Positions 23,843 through 37,207 of a stretch of DNA of 64,000 nt are shown here, piece by piece. The position numbers were made by a program, and so were the translations under genes. Source of the DNA: Lepidodermella squamata (lineage: Eukaryota; Gastrotricha); assembly GCA_047495785.1 (NCBI GenBank), contig JBLDXI010000029.1, forward strand, positions 868,001 through 932,000, written 5' to 3'. The number at the start of each line of letters is the position of its first letter. Within the stretch, counting starts at the first letter, position 1. A model generated the notes under the pieces. The model was not told the origin of the DNA. It was given only the letters and a program-made list of their open reading frames with translations, and did not search any database.

Positions 23843-24884
23843 ATAAAAATTCGGCAATAATTAGTGTAAATAAAACTTGCAACCTCGACGAGTAATACGA
23901 TACAAATATATTATGAATGTTCCATAAAATCAGTAATAAAATGAGCAATATTTCACTGGTCGATTTTCGCCGGGAAAATTTTCGAAATTTTTGCGGAAAT
24001 CGTGCCATATTTTGATGTGTGCTTTGCAGCGCAACAGCGCTTTCATTTATCATACTAAATGTCGAACTTTGTCACGATAAAATCCGTATGGGAAAAATTG
24101 AATATTTGCCTATTTGATGGTTGATTAGCTAGACGATTAGCAATATTTTCCAGACTTTTGAATGTCAAGGAATTTGAATTTCATCAAAATTAACAGTTCT
24201 TATTGCTTGTCGAATTTCGATGAATTTTTCCACATGGATTTTTTCGTGAAATTTTTTGAATATTCTCTACCGATAATAAAGATGACAATTCGACTTATAA
24301 AATGTGTAACTATAATTATTGAGAAAATGGTATATCTAACCCGTGTTTAAATCTGTCGTGTTGTGGCGGCCTATTTTCGCCGTTTTTTATCATCACTTCG
24401 AGTCTCGTGAAAAAAATTGGTGTCTTCATCTTTCTGTGTCTACCCGTCTTTAGTATTCAATTAACATGTATGGATGTGAAAAATGATAATTTAGTATATT
24501 GTATGCCGATCTGTGAATTATAGACGAGTCGTGGAATAAACGCAAAGACTTTCTTTTTTTTCCAAGTTTTTTAATTTTCTTTCCGCTGGCGTTTCAAGCA
24601 ACACGGCAACCAAGCAACCAAGAGAAACGGTTAAAGTGATTTGATAAATTGCGAATGCCACAAAGCGATCACGAAAGATTTGCATGCTGATTCAAGAATA
24701 ATCGATTTTCTTGTTTGCGGTCTCGTTTCCGATATTCTATCGCAGCAACACGTCATTTGATTGCATTTTTGTTATTATTTTGCTTCACTGCAGACGTATA
24801 ATATTGATGCGCTTCAATTGCAAGACATTTTATCGAGGACTATGCATGTAATTGTCATTATTCAATTCCCCGCGGCTGTAATTT
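23843..24884. other. CARM1 3' flank, AT-rich, no gene
   Basis: Holds CARM1 poly(A) signals (23843, 23869) and a third AATAAA at about 24534 that could end a longer 3' UTR. No coding sequence supported. Confidence 0.45.
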
Positions 24885-25019
24885 ATGGCAGCACAGATAG
24901 AAGCAATCGTCCTAGTTTTACGCCATCTTGATTGGGAAATTGACGATTTAGAATTAGAACTCGAACTACTTACTTCTTTTCGAATATCGAAGCTCGAAGC
25001 TGACGAGGTGAAGACCTAA
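24885..25019 (+). CDS. Possible short acidic helical peptide (44 residues)
   Basis: ATG at 24885 to TAA at 25017-25019, with TAATAAA overlapping the stop. The peptide is strongly acidic and amphipathic (LDWEIDDLELELELLTSF) and would form one helix. Nothing else supports it: no homologue comes to mind, and it could be the last exon of a longer gene or chance. The immediate poly(A)-like signal is the only positive hint. Confidence 0.25.
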   Translation: MAAQIEAIVLVLRHLDWEIDDLELELELLTSFRISKLEADEVKT

Positions 25020-25063
25020 TAAAAGTGAGATAATTAGCTCATAAAACTACATGAGCAACCGAA

Positions 25064-25653
25064 ATTTGGGGTGACTTTGGTTATTGGGGTGACATCAACA
25101 TAGGTTTTTGCGATCGACTTCCAATCAATAAAATCTTTGCAAATTGACAAGCTAACCCCCTCAATATGGATGTCGTCGGAAAGCCAGTAACGAGTTGAAA
25201 CAGATACAGAAACAGGTATAATGTAGTCGAAGTAACCATTTAGTACAAGCATGAATTGTAGTGGAAAGGTAACGGTGGTCAAAGCCACCCGAAACACATT
25301 TTAGATGCTGATGGGGTGACTTTGTACCACTCAAATATGGAAGCCGACAGCGTAAAGGCCCCATGAGTGGGCTACCGTTGGATAGCCTGTAAACAGAGTG
25401 GTTCGAAAATGATACTTATTCGATTTCGATTTTGATCGCATCAATTCCTTTGGCCAGTCACACAAATTCCATCGGAAATCGAACTTTAAATTCCCCCTAA
25501 CCTTCCCTGTCATTTTATGCTTGGTAATAAGTCGGATTGGTGTATATTGTACACATCTAGGCCTGGCTTTCCTTGGGCTATCCAGTGATATCCCACTCAT
25601 GGGGTCTTTACCTTGCCGGCTTCGATATTTAAGTGGCCAAAGTCACCCCAAAT
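25064..25653. mobile_element. Non-autonomous DNA element with inverted ends and internal inverted arms
   Basis: The ends are a perfect 17-bp inverted pair: ATTTGGGGTGACTTTGG at 25064-25080 and its complement at 25637-25653. A longer inner arm pair matches 25315-25388 (GGTGACTTTG, CAAATATGGAAGCCG, CCCATGAGTGGG, TGGATAGCC) to 25575-25650 in reverse. The motif GGGGTGAC recurs at 25086 and 25314. No coding sequence, so this is a MITE or foldback element. No clear target duplication was found. Confidence 0.75.
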
Positions 25654-25929
25654 TACGGTAGTTAATTAGGTTCAAGAATGAAATTTTCATGCAACGTTTG
25701 GGCACCGTCGAGAGGCTTCCAATTAGTGAGTTGTTGAGCACCGATAGCTCGGTAACGGTCAAAATTCGGAAATGTTTATGTATATTTAGGCAACCTTATA
25801 CCCTAACTGGCAGGGTTAAAGGATTTCTGCCTACAAAGGTCCGACTAAATGACATGGCAGAGCGAACTCAAAAAACACGCACTCTTGGTCAACGATCTGC
25901 AATTTTATTAAACACAACAGAATAGATTC

Positions 25930-26645
25930 TTAAGAAATCTGAAAGTTCATCGAGTCCATATCCTTGGTTTTGTGATCGGCCGGATTCGCTCGAGCTTCGT
26001 AAGAAGTTATGGTCACGCCGTGTCTCGGAGGCCTAGGAGCGTGATCGCCACGAAGCTAAAACAAAATATTAAATAAAATAATATTTCCAATAATTTTCGA
26101 AAATTATTCAAAAATTTTGAAGCGAATGGCGGAAATAATTATACCCCAATGTAGATGATTTTCGAAGTTTCGGCACCAAAATTTTTCGGGAAATACATGA
26201 CCAGATTCTGAACATTTGTAAATTTCGCCGGCTTCGTCGGGTAGTCGATCTCGCCCGTATTGCCCGGGTGCAGCTCGATCCTCTGATCGGGCTGAAGAGA
26301 CTGCGCAGCGTCAAACGTTAGCGGCACATCGGTTTTGTACAGCAAAACCTCCGAAGGATGCCGAGCCACGTCATCCGAATCCCCAATCACGGTTATGCCG
26401 AGCAATTTCACGTTGGAAACAAAAGGAATGTTGAACAGCAGTTCGGCATCAGCGGACGATTCGACGAATTTCGTCGCATCTAGCCGGTCGTCCCAGAGTT
26501 TGAAAACGGACCGGCCTGACTCGTCCACTTCTTCGTTGAGGCATTCCACGTTTTCGAGATCGATTTGTTGCAACAGCTCGTAACGGCTGCCTTCACCGCC
26601 GTTGTGAGCTACGCCGCAGTCGTGCGAATGACCGTGACTACACAT
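25930..26645 (-). CDS. PITHD1: PITH domain-containing protein 1
   Basis: Two exons (26645-26145 and 26055-25930) give 208 codons. The start MCSHGHSHDCG, a His-rich opener, is typical of PITHD1. The PITH domain follows: LLQQIDLENVECLNE, FKLWDDRLDATKFVESSADAE, LLFNIPFVSNVKLLGI, HPSEVLLYKTDVPLTFD, FPKNFGAETSKIIYIGLRG. The end is GVTITSYEARANPADHKTK. PITH is the C-terminal proteasome-binding fold of thioredoxin-like 1; PITHD1 interacts with the proteasome and with RUNX1 regulation in vertebrates. The 89-bp intron splits IYIG from LRG. T-rich AG acceptors occur 11-20 bases before the ATG (26656, 26665). Length equals the family norm of about 210. Confidence 0.95.
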
Positions 26646-26665
26646 TAGCAAATCGCTAAAAATCC

Positions 26666-27951
26666 TAAAAAAAACGAAAGATCCCGAAAAGTAACATCAT
26701 GCGAATGATCGAAAATTAATTCTGCGGTAAAATTTGATCTTAAAACAACTATTTTGACGTTTCAAAACACTCAAGAACCAGAATATCTTCAAGCAGAACC
26801 AAATATTTGCCCGGTGTGGAACCAAAATTAAGTGTAGCAGTTGAACCAAAGGGTTTTGAGTATCTCTTATTTTCAAATTATTTTTAGATCGCGTTCTGGA
26901 ACCAGGCTTTACACAAAAAATAACGGAGAATTTCAACGTTTGGACTTTTTTCAATTAATCGGGATATTCCAGAAAACTAAGATTTAAGGCAGTTTTAGTT
27001 AAGTATTTTAAATGGGGTTCTACTTCCGGTCAAATTTGGCTCCGCAACAGGCAATTTTGGTTTCGCCCTTAAAAAATGCTCCCTTGGATTCCCAAATGTT
27101 TTGGGCCGAATTCACGGTACCAACTGCCTCTACCCTAAGTTCTATGACATTTTATCGATAAATGATTCCTAATTTCCAATCTTGACTAATAATTTTCGCA
27201 AGATGAATAATTCTTTTCAAAGAAGTTCAATCTTTGATATTTTTTCAACTTATCATCTGTATCCTCTCTCCCCGAGAGTGGAATTGAGAACGAAAAATCT
27301 GTATAAATAACCTCGCGATCGATTCCGGTGAATTTCACTTTGGTAAAATTAAACCTCTTCCCCAAACTTGGGAGAGAAAACCTGAAAAAATGAACGCAAT
27401 TTTTCTAACGAGACAAAATTTATTATCAATTATATTTGTTAATACAAAGGCGCATGAATATGCACATTGACACAGAACTAGCGATTAAGAAAAAGAGCGC
27501 CATCCGACCTTCGAATCACCGACAAGAAATGAGCCCGAGACACAAGTTCAAAGTAACACACGAGTTGAAAATGACTGAAGATGAATGATGTTTACTGTCG
27601 TATAAAAACCGAAAAAATTGTGTTGTTTTGCATTGTTGGTTAGCCATAGCAATAATAACGACAATACAATAATAATATTAATAATTATAATAATAATAAC
27701 GCAGCAAGTTTCGAATTTTTCTGCGCAGTCGCAGCAAGAAAATGATGTGTTTTTCTAACATTTTGTCTTTCATTCTGTAACTACGCTTCATCTAATGAGC
27801 CTATGAATTCGATGAATTCCCGGGATTTGTATTGGAGTTTTGAGCACTTCTCACATGTGTTTTTTAAAAACAGTAGCAAATAATGGCTAAATCGCTATTT
27901 TATACGGAAAAATTACGAGAATCAAAAAATTATTAAGGAGGAATTTTTTAT
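26666..27951. other. Intergenic, AT-rich; HDAC1 3' flank
   Basis: About 1.3 kb with no supported gene. It contains an AAT/ATA-rich microsatellite (27651-27700) and TTTATT just after the HDAC1 stop. Confidence 0.45.
27651..27700. repeat. AAT-type microsatellite
   Basis: Imperfect (AAT)n/(ATA)n run of about 50 bp. Confidence 0.7.
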
Positions 27952-30140
27952 TCACGCTCCTGGCGTGTCCACTGCAGGCGCTGCTGCATGGCTCTCGCCG
28001 TTGCCATTTGCCGCGCCATTGCCAGCCACTGTTTCAGTTGCCGCAGCCGTGGCCTCGTTCGACTTCGCCGACAGCGGCGATCGGGCGTCGCGGGCCGGGC
28101 TTTTCGGCGGCGCATTCGCAGCACCGTCGCCATCGGCACCGCTCGGTGCGATTTTCGCGCGTTTCGCGTAGTTCTGCGAGTCCTTGCGCCCGTCGCCTTC
28201 GTCCTCCGAGTCCGAATACTCGCCGGGGTGGGCGACGCGCTTGTCCGACGCGCGGATTGAAATGCGCTTGTCAGGGTGCGAGTCGGCCTCAGCGTCGTCC
28301 AGCGCCTTGTCCGTCTCTTCAATGGCCATCGCGTCGTCGGGAATCGGCTGCATCTGCACACCTGGGGCGTGCGGAATCTGGCGCAAGTTCTCCAACAGCT
28401 TCTCCTTCACCTAAAATTAAGAAAAATTAAGATTTAAAGAGCTTAAGAAACAGATGTGTTACCTTGTCCAAGTAGTCGTTCGTGTTCAGGTTGGTCATGT
28501 TCGACGGCGACAGGTGAAGTCTGAAGTCAGGCGCGTAGTACTCGAAATAGTCGTTGTAAGGCAACTCGTTCGGAATCTCCGTGCCCAGGGCAATCGCCGT
28601 CTCGTAGGCCCAGCAACGCGCCACATTTCGAATCGTGTAGCCACCACCGCCGAGCAGTAGCAGCGGCAAATCGAACGAACGAATGAATTCTACGCACTTG
28701 CCGTGGCCCTTCAGCGTCAGGTTGAAACAGCCGAGACGGTCGCCGGTCAGCGAATCGGCACCGCACTGCAACACGATGGCTTCGGGGCGGTATGAGGCGA
28801 TGACTGAGCTCATAACTGGCTTGAAAATGGACTCGTACGACTCGTCATCAATTCCATCGCGGAGGGGGAAATTCAAAGCATAGTACTTTCCTGGTAAAAA
28901 AAATATTCAATTTACAATATGAAATCAATTAAAAATTTAATATTCAAATTATGAAAAATATCAAAATTTGAAATTAGAATTTACCTTTTCCAGCGCCGAT
29001 ATCCTTGTGGTCACCGGTTCCGGGGAAATACTCGCCAAATTTGTGGAATGAAGCCGTCATAACTCGATCAGTTGTGTAGAAAGCCTCCTCGACACCATCG
29101 CCGTGGTGAATATCAATATCAATGTAGAGCACACGCTGGTGGTACTTGAGCAGTTCAAGAATCGCGAGAACAATATCATTGACGTAGCAGAAACCGGAAG
29201 CTTCGGATTTTTTGGCGTGGTGAAGACCGCCGGCCCAGTTGACGGCGATGTCCGTGGCACGTTTGTTCAGTTTAATCGCACCGCCAACACTGCCACCGGC
29301 TGACAGTTGGCAGAATTCGAATAGACCGTCGAAAACTGGACAATCCTCGCCAACATTGACTACAAAAAATCGAAATTTAAAGAAAATATTAGGATAATCC
29401 TAACCATTATTTTGTAATGACCATTTCAAAATAACCATTTTAGAGTAACCATTTTATTTATGGTTTAAGTAGCCACCCTCAACCCACCCCCAAATTTCTA
29501 GTTTTTGACTATTTTTGAGCTTTTGAGGTCCATTTTTACCCCATTTCGCGACTACCCACCCCCAATTTCAAACGGCTAGATAAACCCTTGTTTGGAATTG
29601 AATCATTTAAACATTCCGAGCAAAAATAAAAATTCCACCCCTTCCGATTGTTGGTCAGCTGAGCAAATACTCATTCCCTTGAAGTTCGAAAAGATCGAAA
29701 TATTTCTATTCAACTGTTGTGGTTTAGTGTAGTTGGGAATTCAATGAAGCTATACTTACATCGCTGCATGTGACGATTGAATTCAGCCATGTTATCAGGA
29801 CGAACCCCCTTCAGAAACTTGATGTACTCATCGCTGTGAAATTTCGTCATTTCCTCCATAACAGCCTTGTGAGGACGCTATTGGAAAAAATATCACCGTA
29901 AATCTCAAAGGTCAACAATTTAAAAGACTCACGTAAACTTCCATCTTGCGGTACAGGCCATAGTTCAAAATCAAATTGTGAGCCATGCGTATACGATGGG
30001 GCTTCATCGGATGGCTTTGGCCATAGTAATAGTTCCCAATATCGGCTGTTATGAAATTGCGTTTAATTCCGAAGAAACTTCGAAAAAATCAACTTACGAT
30101 CAAAGTAGTAGCTGACTTTTTTATTCGCGCGGGAAGTCAT
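27952..30140 (-). CDS. HDAC1: Class I histone deacetylase (HDAC1/2, Rpd3)
   Basis: Six exons (30140-30098, 30045-29933, 29877-29760, 29359-28985, 28890-28463, 28410-27952) join in frame to 511 residues. Order: [58 protein letters not shown], catalytic [20 protein letters not shown], zinc-site [31 protein letters not shown] and [17 protein letters not shown]. All zinc ligands and the His-Asp pairs are present, so the enzyme should be active. The acidic/basic C-terminal tail (about 130 residues; [18 protein letters not shown]) is typical of HDAC1/2, where CK2 sites promote Sin3 and NuRD binding. The MRG/MSL3 gene ends 110 bp upstream on the same strand. The tail has unusual GC-rich codon use compared with the flanks. 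Confidence 0.97.
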
Positions 30141-30250
30141 GTTTTCAAAACAATAATCAAAATCTAAATACAAATTTCTAAATTTAGCGACATTTATTTG
30201 TTTCTGAACTCTGCGAGATGATAGAAAATGTTAAAAAAACAGAAACAACA

Positions 30251-31495
30251 TTAAATGCGACGACGCTTTCTCGCACTAGGACCGTTTTGTTGACTGCTCA
30301 CCGAGATAGAACTGGGACTATCATTTGATAAACTAGCGGAGGATGATGATTTAATAGATGGTAAAGACGCGAAAAATTCGAAACGATTGTTATTCAGAAA
30401 AACTAAAATAGCGTTACATATTTCAACGACAGCCTCGCGATTTTCGGCGTTTTGAAGCCGGGCGAGCAGGTCGGGTAGTCGGACGAACAGCCGCAGCAAG
30501 TGCCACGCGCCGTAAACTTGAGACGGGCTCTTTTTGCCGACAATTTCAGAGTATTGCGCGGTTTCGCGGCTATTCCGGTTTACATAAAGCAACAAATCAC
30601 TGCACATAACGTCGAAAAGCGAGGCGATCGAATCGGCCACGCTTTTCACCTCGTCCTGTGGTAGGTGGCTATGAAGCGCTGCGAACCGGTTTAAAACTTC
30701 GGAGACATTTGGTGATGCGGGGAGATCGTGCAAATTGCCGTCCCTTACCACTTGCAACCAGTCGATATCGAGTAGATTTTTCAAATTTTGAGGCAGCCTC
30801 AGGCACACCTGAATTTCAGGTTGCGGTGTTACTTCAGTCGGCGAAATTTCATCCTTGACAGTCAAGCATCGGTCCGGCGTGGTTCGAGGCGTTAAATCTG
30901 TTACCGAACCCTTCGCAGGCCCGATTGATGGAGTTTCGCAAACAGTTAGATTCATATTACTCTCAGATTGCTGATCAATATCAGTATTATGATCAGCCAG
31001 AAATTTTTCCAGGGCAGAAATGTCGCAAATCAGCGAGCGTCTCGCTAGTTTTTCAGGCCCATATGGGTAGTCCGAGTATTCGCAATAGAGAGGCGGAAGT
31101 TCGAGACACGTCGCTAGGGCACCTTCCAACATTTCATTCCTCTGCCGAAGCGAACACTTCGAACTGATAATTTGCCGTATAGATTTTTTTAGGAAGTCAT
31201 TCTCCGGACTTCGTTTTAGAAGGAAACCCTCTGGCACCACCCTGTCCCATTTAGACGACCACCTTAAGAAGTGGACGGTGTACTCCGGCCAGTTTCGTTT
31301 CATCGCGTCAGTTCCCATTGATCGGTCCAGAATTTGGGCCTCGTAAAGCACGTGGGCTTTTTGGCCATCTGGTTCGAAGCAGTAGACTGATTCTGATTCT
31401 TCGAATCGCCATCCGACAAAATTTCTGACAGGGCGCTTCTGGCGAAGAGTCAGGCCCTCGCTGGTTGTTGGCGGCGGCGATTTCACTTGAGCCAT
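30251..31495 (-). CDS. MRG/MSL3 family chromo-barrel chromatin protein
   Basis: One exon, 414 codons. Residues 30-105 form an N-terminal chromo-barrel (VLYEAQIL, YTVHFLRWSSKWDRVVPEGFLL), with the FLxW..WDxWV core close to MRG15/MSL3. After a linker of about 100 residues comes an MRG domain from about residue 230. It runs through LPQNLKNLLDIDWLQVVRDGNLHDLP to the C-terminal YGAWHLLRLFVRLPDLLARL, where both MRG15 and MSL3 have YGAxxLLRLFV. The protein ends in a basic RKRRRI. MRG15 and MSL3 recruit HDAC/HAT complexes (Rpd3S, NuA4, MSL) to H3K36-methylated chromatin. I cannot decide between the two subfamilies. HDAC1 follows 110 bp downstream on the same strand, which is striking because MRG15 and HDAC1 are partners in Rpd3S/Sin3. 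Confidence 0.85.
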   Translation of the reverse strand: MAQVKSPPPTTSEGLTLRQKRPVRNFVGWRFEESESVYCFEPDGQKAHVLYEAQILDRSMGTDAMKRNWPEYTVHFLRWSSKWDRVVPEGFLLKRSPENDFLKKSIRQIISSKCSLRQRNEMLEGALATCLELPPLYCEYSDYPYGPEKLARRSLICDISALEKFLADHNTDIDQQSESNMNLTVCETPSIGPAKGSVTDLTPRTTPDRCLTVKDEISPTEVTPQPEIQVCLRLPQNLKNLLDIDWLQVVRDGNLHDLPASPNVSEVLNRFAALHSHLPQDEVKSVADSIASLFDVMCSDLLLYVNRNSRETAQYSEIVGKKSPSQVYGAWHLLRLFVRLPDLLARLQNAENREAVVEICNAILVFLNNNRFEFFASLPSIKSSSSASLSNDSPSSISVSSQQNGPSARKRRRI

Positions 31496-32167
31496 GCCAG
31501 CGACTCGGTGAAGGGCGAAGTCGGTCAGCGAATTGTCATCTTTTCATAAAAGTCATCTAAAAAATATGAATTAAAATTTAAGTACAAATCAATGAAAAGT
31601 GTATCTTGATTTTCAATAACGGGATTGGATTTCTCCTCAATTTTGGTGCTTAAATTAAAGGAATTTGGATCGACAATAAATAAGTGAAATTCCACCTTAA
31701 TGATTTTTCTCGAATTATTACGATTGGTATTCATCGAAATATTTCTTTGCACCAAAATTTCTTCATGTTGATCGTACAGGATTGAGGAATAAAATATCAG
31801 CTAATTGTTTTGATGAGCACTTTTAAATTGAAAATTGCGTGATATTTTTTCTGCAGTACATTTTGCAAGAAAATAAGCCACTGAAAGCAGATAACATTTA
31901 TTGCTCAGATCGTGTCATAAAATTCACATGCTTTGCATTATCACACGACAATGGTCTATTTGTGCAGCTAAGAAAGAATGAACATAATAGGACCTCGTCT
32001 AAAAGACCGAAATGCAGAGTTTATATAACTGAAACGCACCGAAAAAGCATGCAAAAAGATTCCACCGGTTACAAGTCTTCAAATAAGAGATAGTAGTTAC
32101 GATTAATTGTGTTAGGTTAAATGTGTTCTCTGATTTAATCAGAACTAATTGATCAATTGTTCGAGAT
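31496..32167. other. Spacer between beta-tubulin 3' end and MRG/MSL3 promoter
   Basis: AT-rich with no supported gene. A minus-strand acceptor-like ttttttag (31557-31563) lies 62 bp before the MRG start. Confidence 0.45.
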
Positions 32168-34798
<2,631 letters not shown>

Positions 34799-37084
34799 AT
34801 GTATGCATACAATGGCGCCAACGCAGCGGATCACCATGAACCTTCTTCTGACGTTGAATCATCTGACGCGTTTGGTGAAGATGACTTCAGCGAGGCCAGT
34901 GATTACGACGAAGACAAGCTGAACCGAGAGCAACGTCGAAAAGAATTTGACCAATTATGTCGCCAGAATCGTTTCGGCGAAGCACCATCGATTTCAAGTG
35001 ATGATTCTGACTCTGATGATTCATTCGACTGTGATAATCCAGACAACAAAAGTAGATTCGTTGTATCTGATGGCAGTGAAGAAAAGCCAACACGGAACAA
35101 TCATGTGAACAACGGCGAGCGTTTTTTAAGCTATCACCCTGGCGCCGAAGAGGTGGAATTCATCAACCCTCAACAACATCAAGAAATCTCAACCTTTCCG
35201 AACGACAAGTCCTTATCTCTTTCTCTCAGTCGCATTCCGAACCCGAAGTTTCAGCCAGAGGAGAAGATCATCGAAACCAAGCGATGCGACAGTGACCCTT
35301 ACTTGTCGGCGAGGAAAGGTAGCCGGCCTACATCTGATAACCAAAGTCCAGCCGCTGTGATGGAGCAAGCGCAAGTTGCTGATGTTACTGGCTTGAATAT
35401 GCTGTGTCAGCAGCAGCGCCAATGGCTTGATGAGCTGCGTGCTGAATTATTTCGTTCAAAGGAAGAATTTCAACGCGAAACGCGTCTTCTAACTCACAAG
35501 TTGATGCTGAGCGAAGGCGAGAAGCGGCAATTCGACGAGCAGAATCGTGCTCTACGCCAGCGGTTATCTGATGAGCAAATGAAGATGGCATCTCTCGAGC
35601 AACAACTGCGCGAAGAAGCTCGTCATTCTCAACGTCTGTCAGAAGAGAAAATTCAATGCGAAAGAGACGCAATAGCTGCTCGTGAAGAAGCTAATTCCCT
35701 TCAAGATCAGCTGATCAGCCTAACAAGAACTAGTGGGTTGTATCAAGAACGCAATGCTATGGCCGAAAAATGGGCTTCCGAGCGCTCATCTTTGCTAAAT
35801 CAAGTTGAAAATCTTCGTCTACAGCTGTCTGAACGTCAGGGCTATGTTGAAAGGGCTGAAGAATCAATCCGTCAACTAGAAGAGCGTTATCGCCAAGCAC
35901 TGAATGATAATGATCAGTTGAATGCTGACCGTCGCCGCGCTGAGTTGGAACGAGATCGCCTGCAGCGTGATTTGGAGCTCGCTCACACTGAAGTGCGTCT
36001 CACTGTTAATGGTAACGTCGACTCGGCTAAAACTTCAACGCCGCGTATTGCGTCTGATATGATTAGTTTCGACGCCTCTCCACTTGTTGATTCCACTCCT
36101 CGTTTTCTCGGCAGTGAAAATATGTTTAAAATCGAGCTTTCAAAAGCCTTGGCTGCTAATCGGGACAATATAGAAAAGATCCGGCAACTAGAAGCCCAAA
36201 TCGCTGAAAATTCTCGTCCAAAAGAAAATTTCCATGCAGATTATGAAGAAATTGCGAAAGATCGGGATGATTTGAAGGTGAAGTTATCGGAAATTATCGA
36301 AGAAAATCGGCGTCTATCAGCGAAACTGCGCGATTTCGTCGCTGAAGCTGATCGAGAAAAACAGGCAGCGATCGAAAGCTGTCGAAACGCATGTTTGCGT
36401 CTTCACGACGATGCTAAGAAGAACCTGGTCGAAGTTCATCGCCGTGAAATCGAAGAGCTGCAGAAGAAGCATGAAGTCGCGATTAATCAGCTGCTCGTAG
36501 AAATGCGAGGGTTATCTGCTCAAGTTGACGATGCAAAAGCCAGCTATCTACAAGCCTGTTCTGAGAAAGGCGAAGCTGAAGAAGCGATTCGACGTGAATA
36601 CGATGCAAAGCTGAGCGAATTACGTTCTTTGTTAGCCTGTGAGACTTCGGGCCTTCAAGAAAAATTGCTCATGAAAGAAAAACAGCTCGAAGCAACTCGT
36701 CTGAACCATCAAAAATCGTTGAAAATCGCCATGGGTCAAATTCATTCTTCAATCGAAAACACCGCTACGAATTTCCGTAATCAAATCTCGTTGATTTCAG
36801 CAAAATTAGCCGCGTTATATGGACGATTTGATACATTAAGCGTGACTTTCAATCGACTAAGTTTTCACTTGTTGACCAGTAAGCAAAATCAGAAAGACGA
36901 AACGTTGGTTCCTCAAGCTGTCGTTCAATTGAGAGGACTATTCCTTGAAACTGCTCAACGAATGCGGGAGGTCTATTTAGCTCATTCTAAGGCGGCTGAT
37001 GAGCGAAACCGGTTTCTATTAGCTGCCGTCGCGAAATCTCAACAGAAGCGTGTTTTATCCTCTCGGAACGAGCAATCTCACTAA
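34799..37084 (+). CDS. Large coiled-coil protein, centrosomal-type candidate
   Basis: Single exon of 761 codons. Residues 1-75 are very acidic with Ser clusters (SSDVESSDAFGEDDFSEASD, SISSDDSDSDDSFDCD). From about residue 200 to 470, and again from 500 to 640, the chain is almost continuous heptad coiled coil (QQQRQWLDELRAELFRSKEE, REEARHSQRLSEEKIQCERD). A less charged segment follows, ending with a basic Ser/Gln tail. An acidic N-terminus plus long coiled coil fits centrosomal scaffolds of the CEP152/Asterless type, but I could not match a diagnostic motif. Golgin or vesicle-tether identities are possible. HEATR1 starts 123 bp downstream on the same strand, with a good acceptor between them, hinting at an operon. 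Confidence 0.75.
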   Translation: MYAYNGANAADHHEPSSDVESSDAFGEDDFSEASDYDEDKLNREQRRKEFDQLCRQNRFGEAPSISSDDSDSDDSFDCDNPDNKSRFVVSDGSEEKPTRNNHVNNGERFLSYHPGAEEVEFINPQQHQEISTFPNDKSLSLSLSRIPNPKFQPEEKIIETKRCDSDPYLSARKGSRPTSDNQSPAAVMEQAQVADVTGLNMLCQQQRQWLDELRAELFRSKEEFQRETRLLTHKLMLSEGEKRQFDEQNRALRQRLSDEQMKMASLEQQLREEARHSQRLSEEKIQCERDAIAAREEANSLQDQLISLTRTSGLYQERNAMAEKWASERSSLLNQVENLRLQLSERQGYVERAEESIRQLEERYRQALNDNDQLNADRRRAELERDRLQRDLELAHTEVRLTVNGNVDSAKTSTPRIASDMISFDASPLVDSTPRFLGSENMFKIELSKALAANRDNIEKIRQLEAQIAENSRPKENFHADYEEIAKDRDDLKVKLSEIIEENRRLSAKLRDFVAEADREKQAAIESCRNACLRLHDDAKKNLVEVHRREIEELQKKHEVAINQLLVEMRGLSAQVDDAKASYLQACSEKGEAEEAIRREYDAKLSELRSLLACETSGLQEKLLMKEKQLEATRLNHQKSLKIAMGQIHSSIENTATNFRNQISLISAKLAALYGRFDTLSVTFNRLSFHLLTSKQNQKDETLVPQAVVQLRGLFLETAQRMREVYLAHSKAADERNRFLLAAVAKSQQKRVLSSRNEQSH

Positions 37085-37207
37085 TTTTCTACCTCACTCA
37101 GTTCTTTTGCACGACTCGTTTTCTAGACTTCTTGCATCTCATTCCACCTTAATTTTGTTTTGGATTATTAAATGACCGATTGATAATTTATTCGTGTTTT
37201 TTCTAGA

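Noticed and set aside
27965-28430. Several frames opposite the HDAC1 tail
   Set aside because: GC-rich codon bias keeps the antisense open; no start context or motif, and the HDAC1 frame explains the sequence.
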